A stretch of 64,000 nucleotides of DNA from contig CM067546.1 of the NCBI GenBank assembly GCA_034509755.1, forward strand, positions 18,086,615 to 18,150,614, written 5' to 3'. The notes under the pieces are model-generated. The model did no database searches. It was not told where the DNA came from and saw nothing but the letters and a program-made list of their open reading frames with translations. The position numbers and the translations under genes were made by a program. This DNA is from Anisodus tanguticus. Its lineage: Eukaryota > Streptophyta > Magnoliopsida > Solanales > Solanaceae. Positions 24,052 through 35,040 of the stretch are shown piece after piece (positions within the stretch are counted from its first letter, which is position 1; the number at the start of each line of letters is the position of its first letter).

Positions 24052-25485
24052 TGAAGTAATATCACTTAGCACGAGTAGATTTCATGAGTAACCATATTCA
24101 ATCAAAATTTTCATTTGACTCTCAATAAAATCATTATAATAATGTCATAATAAACTCTTTACTGAAAAATCATAGGCACTTCTCATAACTAACATCTTTA
24201 GGAATTAAACTGTATAAGAATCATGTACGTCCGCCGTACTTTCATTAAATAAAAATCATGCCAAAGAAAGATGGAATAGTTCACATACTTCTTAGACGAA
24301 CTAATCAACTCAATATTAGAGTACGTCTCATTTTAGAACTTCAACCTATAATAATGGTAATACGTTCGTCAATTCTATGATCACTAGCATACTTTATATC
24401 GAATAACGACTTCCTATTCTATAAAAATTCGGGCAGCACTTCCCTTGTTTATACATTTTCCACAACTTCCAAACGAGGCTAATAGCATCAATAACCAAGC
24501 ACCAATTAAGGGCACAACCAAAACAGCAACAAAGGGGATTTACACACCCACTTCTCATGTAAATTTATCCTCTTAATCCACATTAAAACAGCCCACAAAA
24601 ATAGTCCATGTTCCAACAACAACGAGGGTAGAATGTGAAGCCTTTCTACACCTTTCTACACCCTTATTCCTTTAGGACTTACATTAGCAATTACCACACT
24701 TAAACATGCATAATGGTAACTAAATTTTCAACATTATAACACCACAAAACAGTCCCTAAAACAGTCCATATCCATCTCAACATGTCCAACGATTTCATGC
24801 AAGTTCTTTGCCACAACATGTCATAATTCCATAACTCTTCTCTTAACTCCTAAAATCCAATTCCATATTTCAATACTTTCATATAACTAATTTTAAACTT
24901 TAATATCAATGTTTCCTTTCAATTTCATCATGCAATTAGTGATAATAACAACAACAATAACCAACGAATCCAACAACACCAAAATCTGTCCCAAATTGGC
25001 AACTAGCCCAAAATTGTCACATGCATTGTTTAAATTCCAAATTTTTCCTCAACAAAAATTAATATCCTTAATTCTAACAACATGCATTCCAATTATATTA
25101 TAGAAAGAAGAATTTTATACCTCAAATTTCATCCAAAACAGTCCGCACAGTTTGCTCACTGCCCGGGTCCAAAAATCCCCACTGTTTTCGTATTCTTTCC
25201 CCTTTTTGTTCACTTCTTCAACTCCAATTGACATGTAAGTGTTCTACAATGTTAAGACATCATCCCTACACGTTTGTTTTCCAAAATTTCATCCCAAAAA
25301 TCTCGAAATTTCTGGGAAAATTCTCGGCAAGCAGTGGTTGTTTTTGCCACTGTTTTTGGTTTAAGAAGAATAGATAAGAACCTTAAATTTGGTTATGGGT
25401 GGGGGGTTTCTCGGCTGGGCTTGGAGGAGAGAAAAGAGGAGAGTTTTTGGTTAAGTTAGAATGAAGATGAAGAGGTGAGTGTAGG

Positions 25486-25493
25486 TTATAAAC
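25486..25493 (-). promoter_or_regulatory. Putative TATA box of element D LTR
   Basis: The minus strand reads GTTTATAACCTACACTC, followed by a pyrimidine-rich leader, about 290 bases into the LTR. Confidence 0.45.
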
Positions 25494-25779
25494 AAAAATC
25501 TGAATTTTTCTTATTACACTTTGACCCGCAAGTTCTTCAATTAATAAATCTCAAACCCACTTCTTTTAATTCCCGAGAATTTCATAAGCCTCGTATCCTC
25601 AATGTCATAATTTTATAATACATTATTAACCCATATCGGGACTATAAAATTTTTATAAGTTTCCAACGTCACCCTCATTGTGACCAACATCTTTCCGCAA
25701 TCACATCCTCTTGTATACTAATTTCCGGTATTTGAATCCTATTTCCTTAATTACGTTCTTAATCTTACGAGGTGTAACA

Positions 25780-25793
25780 TTCTTCCCCCTTAG
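25780..25793 (-). other. Polypurine tract of element D
   Basis: Minus strand TCTAAGGGGGAAGAA directly before TGTTACACC, after GAGGACGAATG. Confidence 0.85.
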
Positions 25794-25974
25794 AAACATT
25801 CGTCCTCGAATGTTCATAATAAGTCTTATGCTAGAAAAATTTCGGCAGAGTCTCCTTTATAACTATGTCTATCCACCTATATTCAGCAAACCAACAAGTG
25901 CCACACAGGGCCACAATATATATCACTCATATACAATTCCCAATTACCAGAATCAAATAAGGAGTTAAATTACA

Positions 25975-28900
25975 TTACCTGGAGTCATAGGGAACAAGTA
26001 AGGATATTTCTTCTTCATTTCATCTTCTGCCTCCCAAGTCATTTCCTCCCTATTGTTGTTTCACCATAATACCTTGACGGAAGCCACATCCTTCGTCCGT
26101 AATCTCCTGACCTGGCGATCAAGTATGGCTATGGGACTTTCCTCATAAGACAGCTCCTCTGTCACCTGGACATCATCTACTGGGAAGACTCTGGAAGGAT
26201 CACCAACACACTTACGCAGCATAGTTACATGGAACACTGGATGTACCGCCTCCAATTTAGATGGTAGATTCAACTCATAGGCAACCTTGCATATCCTACG
26301 AATGACCTGGTAAGGCCCGATGTACCTTAGGCTAAGCTTCCCCTTCTTGCCAAACCTCATCACACCCTTCATGTCGATTCTGTGCTGCTAATAATCTCTC
26401 CTAAATGAGCTTCACCTTATCGACATCTTGTTAAACCATGTCTGGGCCGATCAACTTAGTCTCACCTACATCAAACCAACCAATAGGTGACCTGCACTTC
26501 CTCCCGTATAAGGCCACGTACGGTGCCATCTGGATTCTAGAATGGTAGCTGTTGTTATAGGCAAACTCAATGAGTGGTAAATGATCATCCCAACTACCTC
26601 TGAAGTCAATAATACAGTCTCTCAGCATATCCTCTAATGTCTGGATAGTACGCTCTGCCTGCCCATCCGTCTGAGGATGAAATGTTGTGCTGAGACTCAC
26701 TTGTGTCCCCAATCCCTTCTGGAATGATCTCCATAAGTTAGCTGTAAACTGAGCTCCTCGATCTGATATAATAGATGTGGGAACTCCATGCAGTCTCACT
26801 ATCTACCTGATGTACAGCCTAGCATAGTCCTCAGCTGAGTAAGTAGTCCTCACTGGAAGAAAATGGGCTGATTTCGTCAGCCTATCCACGATAACCCATA
26901 TGGAATCACACTTCCGCTGAGTGCGAGGTAAGCCTGTAATGAAGTCCTTATTGATCACTTCCCACTTATAAGTCGGGATCTCAATCTCCTGTAATAATCC
27001 ACCAGGCTTCTGATGTTCAACCTTAACCTGCTGACAATTCGGGCATTGGGCAACAAATTCTTCTATGTCTCTTTTCATATCATCCCACCAATACAAGCAT
27101 CTAAGGTCATGGAACATCTTCGTCGATCCTGGATGAATGGAATAATGGGCATTGTGTGCCTCTCCCATAACCTGCTGTCGTAGCCCTGCAACATCAGGTA
27201 CATATAATCTGCCCTCACACCTCAGCACATCATCAGGTGTAACTTCAAATAAAGTCTTTCCCTTTCGGAGAGCTACATCTCTATACCAGGCCAGAACAGG
27301 ATCCTCATACTGACGTTTCTTTACCTATTCAACGATAGAGGACTCAGCAATATCCCGAATAAGAACCCCGATATCTCCCGAATCTGCCAACCGGACTCCA
27401 AGAGTAGCTAGCTTGTGTATCTCACGAACCATCTCCCTTCTGTCTGACTGCACATCCGTCAAGCTACCCATGGATCTACGGCTAAGAGCATCTGCCACAA
27501 CATTGGCTTTCCCCGGGTGGTACAAGATATCAACATCATAGTCCTTTAGCAACTCTAACCACCGCCTCTGCCATAGGTTCAACTCCTTCTACTTAAAGAT
27601 ATATTGGAGACTCTTGTGATCCGTATTAATATCAATATGAATCACATACAAATAATGTCTCCAAATCTTCAGGGCATGAATCACCGTTGTTAGCTCCAAA
27701 TCATGAGTGGGATAATTCTTTTCATGCTTTCTGAGCTGTCGGAAGGCATAAGCTATAACTTTGCCATGCTGTATCAACACACAACCTAGCCCAATACCCG
27801 AATCATCACAATAGATGACATAACCATCCGGTCCCTCGGGAAGAGTCAGAACTGGAGCCGTAGTCAACTTATCCTTCAACAACTGGAAACTGTGCTCACA
27901 AGCATCCATCCACTGAAACTTAGCTGCCTTCTGGGTTAGCCTAGTCAAAGGCGCTGAGATCGAGGTAAACTTCTCCACAAACCTTTTGTAATACCCTGCT
28001 AGCCCCAGAAAACTGCGTACCTCAGTAGGTGTCGTAGGTCTGGGCCAAGTCTTCACTGCCTCAATCTTCCGTGTATCCACCCGAATACTATCAGCCCCGA
28101 TAATATGCCCCAAGAATTCCACCGAAGTCAATCAGAACTCACACTTGGAAAACTTGGCATACAACTGCTGGTGCTGGAGGACCCTAAGTACCGTCCTCAA
28201 ATGGTCTGCATGCTCCTGCTGTGAACGGGAATAAACCAGGATATCATCAATGAATATAATGACAAACATGTCTAAGAACGGCCTGAATACCCGGTTCATC
28301 AAATCCATAAACACTGCTGGAGCATTGGTCAGTCCAAAAGACATCACCCTAAACTCATAATGTCTATATCGGGTTCTGAATGCTATCTTTGGAATATCTG
28401 CCTCCCTTACCCGCACCTGATGATAACCTGACCGCAAGTCTATCTTCGAGAAGCACTTAGCACCCTGCAACTGGTCAAATAAATCATCAATCCTGGGAAG
28501 AGGGTACCTGTTCTTGATGGTTACCTTGTTCAGCTGCCTATAATCAATACACATCCGCAGCGATCCATCTTTCTTCCTCGCAAATAACACCGGTGCTCCC
28601 CATGGAGATGTACTCGGCCTAATAAAGCCTTTTTCCATCAAGTCTCTCAGCTGCTCCTTCAACTCCTTCAGCTCTGCAGGTGCCATTCTCTAAGGAGGAA
28701 TGGATATAGGTTGGGTACCTGGCAATACATCTACACTGGAATCTATCTCTCGCTCTGGAGAGAGATCTGGAAGATCATCTGGGAATACATCCGGAAACTC
28801 ACTAACTATCGGAACTGACTGAAGAGCCGGTACCTCCACTTCAGTATCATGCACCCAAACCAAATGATAGATACAACATTTTCTGACCATCTTCCTTGCC

Positions 28901-29344
28901 TTGAGGTATGAAATAAACTTACCCCTCGGCGATGCTGCATTCCCTTTCCATTCTATAACTGGATCGTCTGGAAACTGAAATCAAACCAACTTTTCCCTAC
29001 AATCAACGTTGGCAAAACAAGAAGCCAACCAATCCATACCCATAATGACATCAAAGTCGGTCATATCCAACTCTATCAAATTTGCTAAGGTATGACTGCT
29101 ATGTATCACCACCGAACAATTTTTATACACACGCTCAGCTATAACTGAATCTCCTACCGGTGTAGCTACCTCAAATGGTTCTATCGGCTCAGGTTCTATC
29201 CCTATTCTATTAGCAACCAGAGGGGATATGTAGGACAAGATGGAACCTAGATCTATCAAAGCATATACATCACAGAAAAAGACCGATAGTATACCTGTAA
29301 CAACATCTGGTGACGCCTCCTGATCACGTCTACTGGCCAAAGCA
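25975..29344 (-). pseudogene. pol: Element D pol: protease, RT, RNase H, integrase, chromodomain
   Basis: The order is protease (29340-28981), RT (28890-28132), RNase H (28131 to about 27400), integrase (27228-26431) and GPY/F plus chromodomain (26372 to about 25990). RT keeps MCIDYRQLN, KIDLRSGYHQ and the active site FIDD at 28254-28243. Integrase keeps zinc-binding C-x2-C (QCPNCQ), DFITGLP, SDRGAQF and TDGQAER. The tail has KLSLRYIGPYQV and the chromodomain-type ILDRQVRRLRTKDVASVKVLW-like stretch. Defects: protease active site DLG at 29253-29245 where the family has DSG or DTG; stops at 28690, 28132, 27589, 27325, 26803, 26431, one within VLW-stop-NNN near 26061; and a loss of roughly 100 bases near 26375. 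Most stops fit C-to-T changes. The chromodomain assigns it to chromoviruses, closest to Tekay/Del by eye. Confidence 0.93.
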
Positions 29345-30725
29345 TATATGCGCTTCGAACGACCGCCGGAACTGAAACTCTGCCTGAACCTCTACCAAGG
29401 CCTGCTGGCGTCTGAATACCCCACTCGGTGGGGCGTATAGCTATAGATGACGATGAACCAGCACTCGACCCCGTAGGCCGAGCCATCCCACCTGAACCAC
29501 CCATGTTGGGACACTCTCTCATCATATGGCCCTTACGGCCGTAAGAGAATCAAGCACCTGTGGTCGAACGAAATTCCCCAATATGAAGCTTACCACACTG
29601 AGAGCACCGAGGATAACATGGCCTCAACTGACTAGAGCCCATGTTCCTCTGAGAACTCGAAGCCTTGGAGCTTTGTTCGGCTCCTGAATACCCGGGGCGA
29701 TCGAACCTCCTGCCCGTAGACTGTAGAGGAGCACTCTGTGCTGGTTGAGATGAATATCTGACCTGCTACTGGAACTGTCTGCCTCGAGACTCATCGAAAT
29801 TAGCTGCCGACCTAGCCCTCTTATGCTAGTCTCTGTCATAACCTCTGTCTGGCTGTCGCCCTCTATGTCGGTCCTCAACCCCCTGTGCGTATGCCTGGAT
29901 ACGAACAATATCCATACCCGGTTGAAGAGCCACCACCATACAACCATCGATCAGATAATGGTCCAGCCCCATCACAAAGCGATGCACCCTGTCTGCCATA
30001 TCTGCTACAATAGTGGGTGCGTATCTGGCCAATGAATCAAACTCCAGGCTATACTCACGAATGGTCCTGCCACTCTACCTCAACTATAAGAATCTGTCCA
30101 CTCTAGCTCTCCTCATCTCTGGAGGTAAGAAGTGAACAAGGAAGGCCTTTGTAAACTTCTCCCATGTAGCTGGAGGAACATTCTCTCCCCTGGACAACTC
30201 CCAAGACTCATACTAGTTTGTAGCTATATCCCGCATCCTATACGAAGCCAACTCCATAGACTCAGTCTCCGAAGCCCTGATTACCCTCAAGGTACGCTGC
30301 ATCTGTCGGATAAACTCCTGCGGGTCATCCTCGGGCCTTGACCCAAAAAACTCTGGTGGACTACAACTCAAGAAATCACGGACCCTTAAATTATCTGCTC
30401 TGGGGTAAACTCCTGGTCCATGTCTATAAGACTGCCTTTCTACTAACCTAGTCAATAACTGCACCGCATCTCTCATGGCTCTGTCCTCTGCCCCCGGCTG
30501 AGGAGCTGGAGGCTCAGGTGCTGGGGCCTCGGAAACTGGTAATGTTGCCCCCTGAACTGGAGCCTCTGGTGGTGGCGACGAAGCAGAGTTCGTCGACTGG
30601 GGCACAGTCTCCGGCATAGACTGAGTATGGGACCTGGTAACTCTCTGAATCCAACTAGTATCTCCCGCTGTAGGCTTGCCCTTCTGGGCTGCTATCGCCT
30701 TCTTTGGAGGCATAGTTGTAAACAT
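29345..30725 (-). pseudogene. gag: Element D gag
   Basis: The likely start is the MPPKKAIAAQKG Met a few codons inside 30725, following the primer site by about 180 bases. After a Pro/Ala-rich N-terminal part (residues ~30-90) comes the capsid core, with PPEFFGSRPEDDPQEFIRQM at about residues 120-140, then LARYAPTIVADMADRVHRFV (about 30030-29965). Near 29560-29520 lies the nucleocapsid knuckle G-A-stop-FSYGRKGHMMRECP: the first Cys is a TGA stop and the second is Tyr, so the CCHC finger is destroyed. Stops occur at 30213, around 30090-30075, at 29826 and near 29770, and a frame change near 29370 leads into protease. It would build the particle and package RNA if intact. Confidence 0.88.
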
Positions 30726-30903
30726 AGTAAGTCGTCAGAAAGGGATTATCCTAATAACATAGCTCTATTGCACGATCTAAGAGATGAAAGAATAGAAACC
30801 AATCCTAAATGCCCTGCAGCCTCCTGCGTATAAGTATGGTGCACAACATACCCATACGCAAGACTCTACTAGACACGGTCTGTAGACATTCCGAGGACTA
30901 ACT

Positions 30904-30915
30904 GCTCTGATACTA
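30904..30915 (-). other. Primer-binding site of element D
   Basis: The minus strand reads TAGTATCAGAGC, one base off TGGTATCAGAGC. It lies five bases from the LTR end at 30920. Confidence 0.85.
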
Positions 30916-30919
30916 CTTT

Positions 30920-31483
30920 TGTCACGACCAGACCCGACGGGCCGCGACTAACCACCCTAATGACGTCATTATACTAACCTGTCACACATAATCCAACTAA
31001 CACTTAATGAGTCTGAAATTCGGTAGCATAACGCTGCAATAACAACATATGCCAGGGTAGGCAAGCCGATAAGGCTACCTTTACCCCCGAATGTACATGC
31101 CTCCTGAGGAGTCATAACTAGCCAACACAATACAACAGGCAAGCCTACAAGGCTGCCACTAGATAATGTCATATATACACAGGGACACCTCATGCTATTG
31201 TACTCTGTGTTGGGGTGTCCCCGTGTATATATGGCATTATCTAGTGGCAGCCTTGTCGGCTTGCCTGTTGTATTGTGTTGGCTAGTTGTGACTCCTCATG
31301 AGGCAGGTACATTCGGAGGTAAAGGCAGCCTTATCAGCTTGCCTACCCTGTCATATGTTGTTATTACAGCATTATGCTGCCGGATTTCAGACTCATTAAG
31401 TGTTAGTTGGATTATGTGTGACAGGTTAGTATAATGACGTCATTAGGGCGGTTAGTCGCAGCCCGTCGGGTCGGGTCGTGACA
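30920..31483. repeat. Palindrome of two opposed LTR ends
   Basis: 30920-31189 is the last 270 bases of the D LTR in element (minus) orientation. 31190-31483 is the last 294 bases of the same LTR in plus orientation. The arms pair over about 270 bases with about 17 mismatches by eye, around a ~24-base centre. Neither arm continues into the rest of the 2.76-kb LTR. The right arm's end at 31483 abuts the TSD CATAT. Confidence 0.93.
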
Positions 31484-31488
31484 CATAT

Positions 31489-32624
31489 GTGACATTTTGT
31501 ACCAACGTCATAAGAATGGAACTTGCGTAGCATGCTGTAAGTAAATATGCCAAGTCATGGAGGTTACAAAAGGGGAAGACAAAAATAAAAAGAAGTGCTT
31601 TCAATGCCGAGAAGTAGGCCACTTTGCTAATGAATGTTCCACTCCCCAAGTCTTGAATATGGTGGAAGATGTCGACCTTGAATGAGAGTATCGAGAGTAT
31701 GGTTTCTCCCTTGCTTTTAAGGAACCCATACCACTTGAAGAACAAGAGGAAACAGAGATCCCCTTATTTGATGCACAAAAGACAGAGAAGGAATCTAAGA
31801 AGGGGAGTGCTTTGTATGCCAACATGCGGGAACTTCAAAATGATCTCACGCCCGGGCCACCAACGATGGAAGGCATTGAACTTACTCTTGGTATATTTCC
31901 AAGAAGTTCATTACCTAGTCCTCAATCCTATGGCCACCATCCGCATAAGGCCACAAGCTTGATGGAGTCCAAGGAAGGTGAAACTTGGAAAACGTGTGTT
32001 GAAAGCTGAGAGGTAAACAACTTCATCATAGGGAACAAACTTCCTATGTCGAGATTGAAAAACCTTTTTGATGAAATAAGCGGAGCCAAATTGTTCATCA
32101 AGATGGAATTGAAAAATAGCTACCGTCAAGTGGAAATCCAAGAAGAAGGTAAATGGAGGACGGTCTTAAAGATTAACCATGGCTGGATGCCATTTGGGTT
32201 GTGCAATTTTCCAAGTCCCCTCATGAGTTCCTTACACAAGGTGTCACATCCATTCTTGGGACATTTGACATCTTCATGGGACGTATGTGATAACCAACCC
32301 GAGGTGGAATGCATCCAAAGTTGGTCCGAACCTACGGGAGTCATTGCGGCCAATAGTGTCCTTGGTTCGGTTTCTTTTTCTCATCCTCCTATTCGGGATT
32401 ATGGTACCTTTGGTGCTCCCATGGCACAATATAGACACACGTTTCAAAAAAATTGATCCCATATTTGGATCCTTATTTGGCAAATTTTAAAGAAGGCGCC
32501 TACAAGTTAAAACTTCCGGTCTTATCTAATGGTGGAATATTAGATCGACACTTGTTGTTGAATTTTTTTTTGCACTTTTAGATGTCCCGAATTTGAGGGC
32601 AAATTCTTCCAAATAAGGGGAGAA
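31489..32624 (+). pseudogene. Element C remnant gag-pol: zinc knuckle and partial RT
   Basis: The CCHC knuckle KCFQCREVGHFANEC has its cysteines and histidine at 31596-31637 (C-x2-C-x4-H-x4-C, intact). Then come acidic residues and ALYANMRELQNDLTPG (about 31810). A partial RT spans 32046-32270: SRLKNLFDEISGAKLFIKME, then VLKINHGWMPFGLCNFPSP. The first RT catalytic Asp (K-I-D-L) is Glu here, and the YxDD region is missing. IQSWSEPT (about 32325) corresponds to the post-RT block. The end FEGKFFQIRGE leads into the polypurine tract. Gag capsid, protease, most of RT and integrase are deleted. Confidence 0.8.
32611..32624 (+). other. Polypurine tract of element C
   Basis: AAATAAGGGGAGAA directly before the LTR head TGATGTAAATC. 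Confidence 0.85.
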
Positions 32625-34170
32625 TGATGTAAATCAACCCGCGAACTTAAACTCTTAACCAAGGATGAGAGGTGATTTACTAAGGGTGCCAACAATGGCA
32701 CGTCATTCCACACTTAGATGCCTAACATGTCATGGAAAATGGAATGGAGTTGGAGTTGTAACGTGAGGGTCTAAGGAATTTTGTATTTTTGGCCTTCTTG
32801 TTTGGTCTTGGCCGAGGCCATGTATTTCTTTTAGCTTGTATTTATTTCTTAGCTTTTAGCTCTTAACTTAGGACATAGTATGCTACATAATAATTACCTA
32901 GGGAAACAATTAATAGGCCATGTAAAAGGGTGACAAGCCGAGAGTTCTTCCTACAAGGTGACAAGGCCGAAAATGACACAATGGCAAGGACAAGGGACAT
33001 CTAGAAGATTGTGTCTTTTCATTTGCTTTCTAGAATAGTCTATTAGTTACTTTAAATAGAGGCCTTTGACCATTGTAAAAGGCAGAGTTTGAAGATGTAT
33101 AAAAGTTGAGTTTTATTCATGAAACCTAAGTCTCCCAATTCAGGATTGATATTCTTAGTTGGTGCTCCGGGAGAACCTTTGGTTCTTGTATGAGCCAAGC
33201 CCCTTGGTGTAAGTTAAAGATAAGACTGTGTGACCTAGTTAAACCCAAGATAAGGTTTCCCTTTAGTGTAAGTATTGGTTAGGACTGTGTGACCTAATCA
33301 AAACCCAAGCTTAAGGAACCCCCTCGACGTAGGTAGACGTTAGAACTATGTGGTCCAACCAAACCCAAGCCAAGGGTCTATCCTAAGGTTTTCCGACTAC
33401 CCTCACTTGGCTTGTTCATGAGCATTTCACTTAGCAACCTTGGACTAGACCTTGTTAAATTGGTCACCCCATCAAGATGTCGACTTGGGCATTAAAAACC
33501 CCTTGTCATTATCCTTAACTTATCGACCGTCCAAACACTTGGTTTGTACTCATGTTTGCACCTAGCATCCCGTGTCCATCCCTCATCCAAACCATTTCAT
33601 TCCTTTCACCACCACATCCCACAATACCTTACAAGAATACAACCCAAAGGCCAACCCCCGAAATCACCCCAAACTGTCCGTACAATCATGACAATAACAA
33701 ATTGTTCGCATAACACACTTTACCGGAACCTCACTGTTTCAGCCCTCTTCCGTGGCCTTGCAACCACTAAACCACCAAGGTCCGACCACCAACGTGACCC
33801 TCAACATACCCGAAATACCCCAGTAACTCTCCTAAATCCGATTCCAACTACCTCTACCCGAAACAACCCCACAATGCCTGGCGATAACGCCCCAGCCGAG
33901 AACCATACTATTTCAGTAAACTTCTGACACCATTTACAACTAAAATAACCAAGACCGATCACTACGACAACCCTAAATATGTCCATAACATCCCCACAAA
34001 ACACCTTAACCTTACTTCTCATGAAACCCTCTGAAACAGCCCTCAAATAACCCACTGCCCGGCAGAAACCTCCCACCCGAGAACCCCATTTCCACCTCTT
34101 TGTCGCGTCAACTTGTTCCCTTCCGAACTTAGCCCCACTCACCATCACCTACCCCTCCATACTTACATCA
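32625..34170 (+). repeat. 3' LTR of element C, carrying a ~295-base deletion
   Basis: 1546 bases, TGATGTAA to TTACATCA. It is co-linear with the 5' LTR except for the segment 21491-21785, which is missing between CATCTAGA and AGATTGTGTC (about 33000-33010). Confidence 0.9.
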
Positions 34171-34175
34171 AATAC

Positions 34176-35040
34176 CGAGATCTAAAGGAAGTACTGATAG
34201 TAGGAATTGGGTCAGAAATGTAGGAGAAGGTACTAGCCGACAACCACCCGTTAACATGAATCCGAGGAATATAAGAACACCAGATAGAGATATAAGTTAT
34301 TCAATAGAAGAAGACCCATCCATGGGCGAAGATCTGTCTATGGAAGAAGATCCTTCAGAGGATTCGTCTATCGAAGAGGACCCATCTAAGATCCCAGAGG
34401 AATCACCCTTCTGAGTGTCGTCGATCGCGGTAGTAGTGCTAGAATATAGGAAGGCCCGCACAATACAGAGACCATTAGCGCACTGGCCATTTCCGTTTGG
34501 GTTAGGTGTGAGTGGTCCTGTTTATGCAATATTGCCTCCATTTAGCTTTCCAGAGCAGGGCCATGTTCAGATGCCCCCATAAGACAGACCTTTTGAGGGA
34601 CTGAGAAGACCAATATCATGGAAGTCAGTTAACCAAGGTTTGCCTCTAACAAGTAGAAGAGAGGAAGAAGTAACTAGTAGACAGACCAGACGTTTGGGAT
34701 GGAAGCCAGTGCTGAAGAATTGGTGTTGAGAGAGGCATTAGATCGAATCTCCCGAGTACAAATTAGACAAGCCTAAGAAGGTGTTGGAAATAGTAGACTG
34801 CGATGTCAGCAATGTGGAAGTAGACACGATGGAGCATGCTTATCCGATATTGAGTTATGTTATGGATGTGGACCTTTAGGCAATAGGGCCAGAGAATGTC
34901 CCTAGAGATTTCAGTCGTTGTGCCATCAGTGTGGACAAATGCATTACGGGCCACGCCTAGATGATCTAGAGAGATATTATTGGTGTGAGAGCAGGAGCCA
35001 TAGAGTGTATAGATGCTCGAGGTTGAGTCACAAAGAATAG
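34176..35040 (+). pseudogene. Element B gag remnant with zinc knuckles
   Basis: An acidic segment with repeated EEDPS words (about 34300-34395) is followed by a run of Cys/His words near 34800-35020. These are LRCQQCGSRHDGACLSD, CYGCGPLGNRARECP, CHQCGQMHYG and WCESRSHRVYRCSR, the multi-knuckle pattern of Tekay-type gag with several ligands lost. Stops interrupt the frame, for example before GVGNSRLRC and after RECP. It is the interior of B, resuming after element C. Confidence 0.7.

Larger units (their letters stand above)
23023..25779 (-). repeat. 3' LTR of element D, 2.76 kb
   Basis: In element orientation it starts TGTTACACCTCG at 25779, after a polypurine tract, and ends GGGTCGAGTCGTGACA at 23023. 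The promoter-like TATA lies about 290 bases in, leaving a very long R/U5 with a tandem array. ORFs such as 25711-25968 and 23366-23632 have no domain. Confidence 0.9.
23023..31483 (-). mobile_element. Element D: Tekay/Del-like chromovirus with U5 LTR ends at both termini
   Basis: Element D lies on the minus strand: gag at 30725-29345, then protease, reverse transcriptase, RNase H, integrase and chromodomain down to about 25990, a polypurine tract and an LTR (25779-23023). TSD CATAT flanks both ends exactly (23018-23022, 31484-31488). The right side lacks a normal 5' LTR. It has the last 270 bases of the LTR next to the primer site, then 294 bases of the same LTR end in the opposite orientation, so both outer termini read as the U5 end. 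The coding frames carry about a dozen stops and two or more frameshifts. It is the youngest retroelement of this nest. Confidence 0.92.
21100..34170 (+). mobile_element. Element C: gutted non-autonomous gypsy element, hosting D
   Basis: Two LTRs (21100-22941 and 32625-34170) in direct orientation, with primer site, polypurine tract and TSD AATGC (21095-21099) / AATAC (34171-34175). Without D, the interior is only about 1.2 kb and holds a zinc knuckle and part of a reverse transcriptase. The LTRs end in an 8-base inverted repeat TGATGTAA...TTACATCA; the left copy has C as first base. Confidence 0.88.

Noticed and set aside
33544..33927. 127-codon ORF rich in Pro/Thr/His
   Set aside because: It lies wholly in the 3' LTR of element C. 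The matching frame in the 5' LTR is not kept open, so it is fortuitous.
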